In this document: piece by piece, positions 62,261 to 64,000 of the stretch
Layout of the letters: each line of letters begins with the position of its first letter
Position numbering within the stretch: the stretch's first letter is position 1
Assembly: GCA_013365325.1 (NCBI GenBank)
Contig: JABVXV010000051.1
Coordinates: 1-64,000, forward strand
Source of the DNA: Dipetalonema caudispina
Taxonomy: Eukaryota; Nematoda; Chromadorea; Rhabditida; Onchocercidae
Reading direction: 5' to 3'
Length of the DNA: 64,000 nucleotides
The notes under the pieces: generated by a model
Told to the model about the DNA's origin: nothing
Database searches by the model: none
The model's input: only the letters and a program-made list of their open reading frames with translations
Translations under genes and position numbers: made by a program

Positions 62261-63081
62261 TTAAATTGATGTAAAAGCAATTGCATTTTTTGTATTGCTG
62301 AATTTTGCTATTTCATATTGGATGCATTCATATGCAAATACGGCTGTATTATAAATTGTCTTTGATTCACATTTCTTGTCATGCTTCGGGGGGTCATTGC
62401 TGACTTCTTCGATTTGTAAGTATTTAGGGTTAAGGGAGTTTAAGCAATGGCCAAATTTGAATGATTTTTGCATTTGAAATCAGATGGATCACAAAACAAT
62501 GAAGACATTTGGCAGCATCAACAACATATTTGGCCAAGGAGCTACACAGCCTACCCATGTTGCAAGTCTTAAAAATGAGATGGGAAATTTGGGAAAAGAA
62601 TGATAGTAGTAATTAATCAGTGGATATTGATCACAACGACTGATTGAGATCAATTGTTGAAGGTAGTCCTTGTTATAGTTGCAGGAAAAGAACCGTTGAC
62701 AACTAATAATTGAATAGAGCATAGTTGAACACAACAGTAAGATACAGCATAAGCTTGAAAGAATTTCCCGAAAGCCGAGCACTAAATATTGTGGTTACTA
62801 TCTCATCACATCCTTTATGCTGAACGAATGGATAAGTTTCAACGATAAACTACGACAGATTTATCAGCATAAGTCGATAGAATGGGTCTAATCCTTGAGA
62901 ACAATGTTTGGACAATACAAATGCTTGAAAAATTGAATGAATTGTGCAAGGCAAGTTGAACGGAATTTATTCCCCACATTTTTTTTTTTTTCTTTTTTGT
63001 TTCACCCCACTGAGAAATCTTTTGATTTTTACAGCATTTAAAAATCATTGCTTTGAAATCGGTTGCACTCTTCCAATGCAT
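62261..63081. pseudogene. Coding-like, broken region of unknown origin (weak)
   Basis: Three minus-strand open stretches follow one another (63081-62839, 62782-62489, 62473-62261), and the last two share a frame separated by a stop. The plus strand also has protein-like fragments, such as the 39-codon frame from 62486 (MDHKTMKTFGSINNIFGQGA...). Base composition is distinctly less AT-rich than the flanks. This could be a decayed mobile element, a pseudogene or an inserted foreign fragment. I could not identify the family or even the original strand. Confidence 0.2.
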
Positions 63082-64000
63082 TTTCTCTCATCCTACCAAT
63101 TGTTGCCTGTTACACTTTCTATTTTATAAAATGTAAGCTTTTAAGCTGTGCTATAATAATTCAAAATTTATTCATAGTTCAAAAGTACAATTATTATTGC
63201 ACTTCGTTGATGCATATTCGGCATTATATAAAACATTTAAAAATTTTTTTGAAAAAGTCCTTTCTTAAAATATGAAATCTTCATGGAATAAATTTTAATT
63301 GTATTTCAAAGCGATGTTAAAATTAACATATTAAATAGAAGAAGTTAACTGCATGATATTCAATTTAATAATTAGTTAGTGTGAACTTGAAATTGAGCAA
63401 AATCAAATTTGTAATCAAAATATGATAATAAGTTTAATGAGCAATCATTCATCGGAATTTCGTAAAATCACTCACCGTACACGAGCATCGAATTTAATCC
63501 ACCATAAATTCAAATAGCAAATATGTCATTAACAGATCACTGAAAATCCAATCATTCGTGCAAATTGAATGTACTATCATTGATCTCCACCCCTTATAAT
63601 AGTTCTTATTGTATTTCCAAAAAGCTTTTATCACTCTTTCTGGATGCTATCATACTAATCAGACTGAACGATAAAGATAGTATCTTCGGGAATGATATTT
63701 TCCAGGTTAAACTAATTCATTAAAATATGTGCAATTATTTAATTACAGCTTGTATAAATGAATTCATTCATGATACATTGATCCAATAAATCAATCTATC
63801 GTGCTATATTTCCCAGTTTTTTCCATTATTTTTTCCTTATCTTTGATTAAATTTTTGTCAACATTTTTTGAATGATCATTGAAAACAGGTCAATTGTCAC
63901 ATAAATGTTTTCTGCATACCCTTTCTTAGAATAATACGAACTATTGTAATTGAATTGGAACTTACTTCTCCTTTTTTTTTTTCCTAATACCTGCATCAAA

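Larger units (their letters stand above)
60424..64000. other. Region upstream of the EVI5-family gene
   Basis: It holds a TTAGTCAAAT motif cluster (60558-60726) and two stretches of coding-like composition on the minus strand, about 60920-61036 and 62261-63081, neither assignable to a known protein. The last about 900 bp are AT-rich with no supported feature. Confidence 0.55.

Overview
This is an AT-rich stretch of eukaryotic nuclear DNA. It is mostly intron and intergenic sequence with long homopolymers and microsatellites. Splice acceptors of the TTTTCAG / TTTAG / TTACAG type, short in-phase exons and A/T-ending codons suggest a nematode. A filarial-type (clade III) genome with large introns would fit, but I cannot place the species from sequence alone. 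I see no prokaryotic operon, rRNA, tRNA or CRISPR array. A run of exactly 100 N (32029-32128) marks an assembly gap.

Two protein-coding genes can be supported, both on the minus strand.

(1) An EVI5-family Rab GTPase-activating protein runs from 60423 (proposed start) down to 21337 (stop). I assembled 20 exons by hand. Every junction has a GT donor and an AG acceptor, all phases match, and the total is 3207 nt, or 1068 residues. In order the product has a low-complexity N-terminus with a polyglutamine tract, a Ser-rich linker, a TBC domain with arginine and glutamine fingers, an EVI5-type coiled coil with repeated 'LREAE...LKEMRQ' modules, and an acidic C-terminal tail. The two 5'-most exons are less certain than the rest.

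(2) Downstream lies the 5' part of another gene, with four in-phase exons between 11506 and 2378. The peptide enters a Sec14/CRAL-TRIO-like domain of the kind at the N-terminus of Dbl-family RhoGEFs (MCF2L/DBS, Trio). It leaves the window on the left, and at least one 5' exon was not found. Both genes would be small-GTPase regulators (a Rab GAP and a putative Rho GEF), but nothing here shows that they work together.

Layout: 1-11.5 kb is the Sec14/RhoGEF-like gene; 11.5-21.3 kb is intergenic or its 5' intron; 21.3-26.3 kb is the coiled-coil half of the EVI5 gene; 26.3-36.4 kb is a 10.2-kb intron with a 66-bp satellite, the gap, a (GAT)n tract and a structured hairpin; 36.4-42.2 kb holds the TBC exons; 42.2-49.8 kb is an intron; 49.8-50.3 kb is the polyQ exon; 50.3-60.3 kb is an intron; 60.3-60.4 kb is the proposed first coding exon; 60.4-64 kb is the upstream region, with an inverted-repeat motif cluster and two weak coding-like islands.

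Nothing in the window is clearly a new biological system. The items most worth a second look are the polyQ extension, the intronic hairpin, the palindromic motif cluster upstream of the EVI5 gene, and the satellite around the gap.
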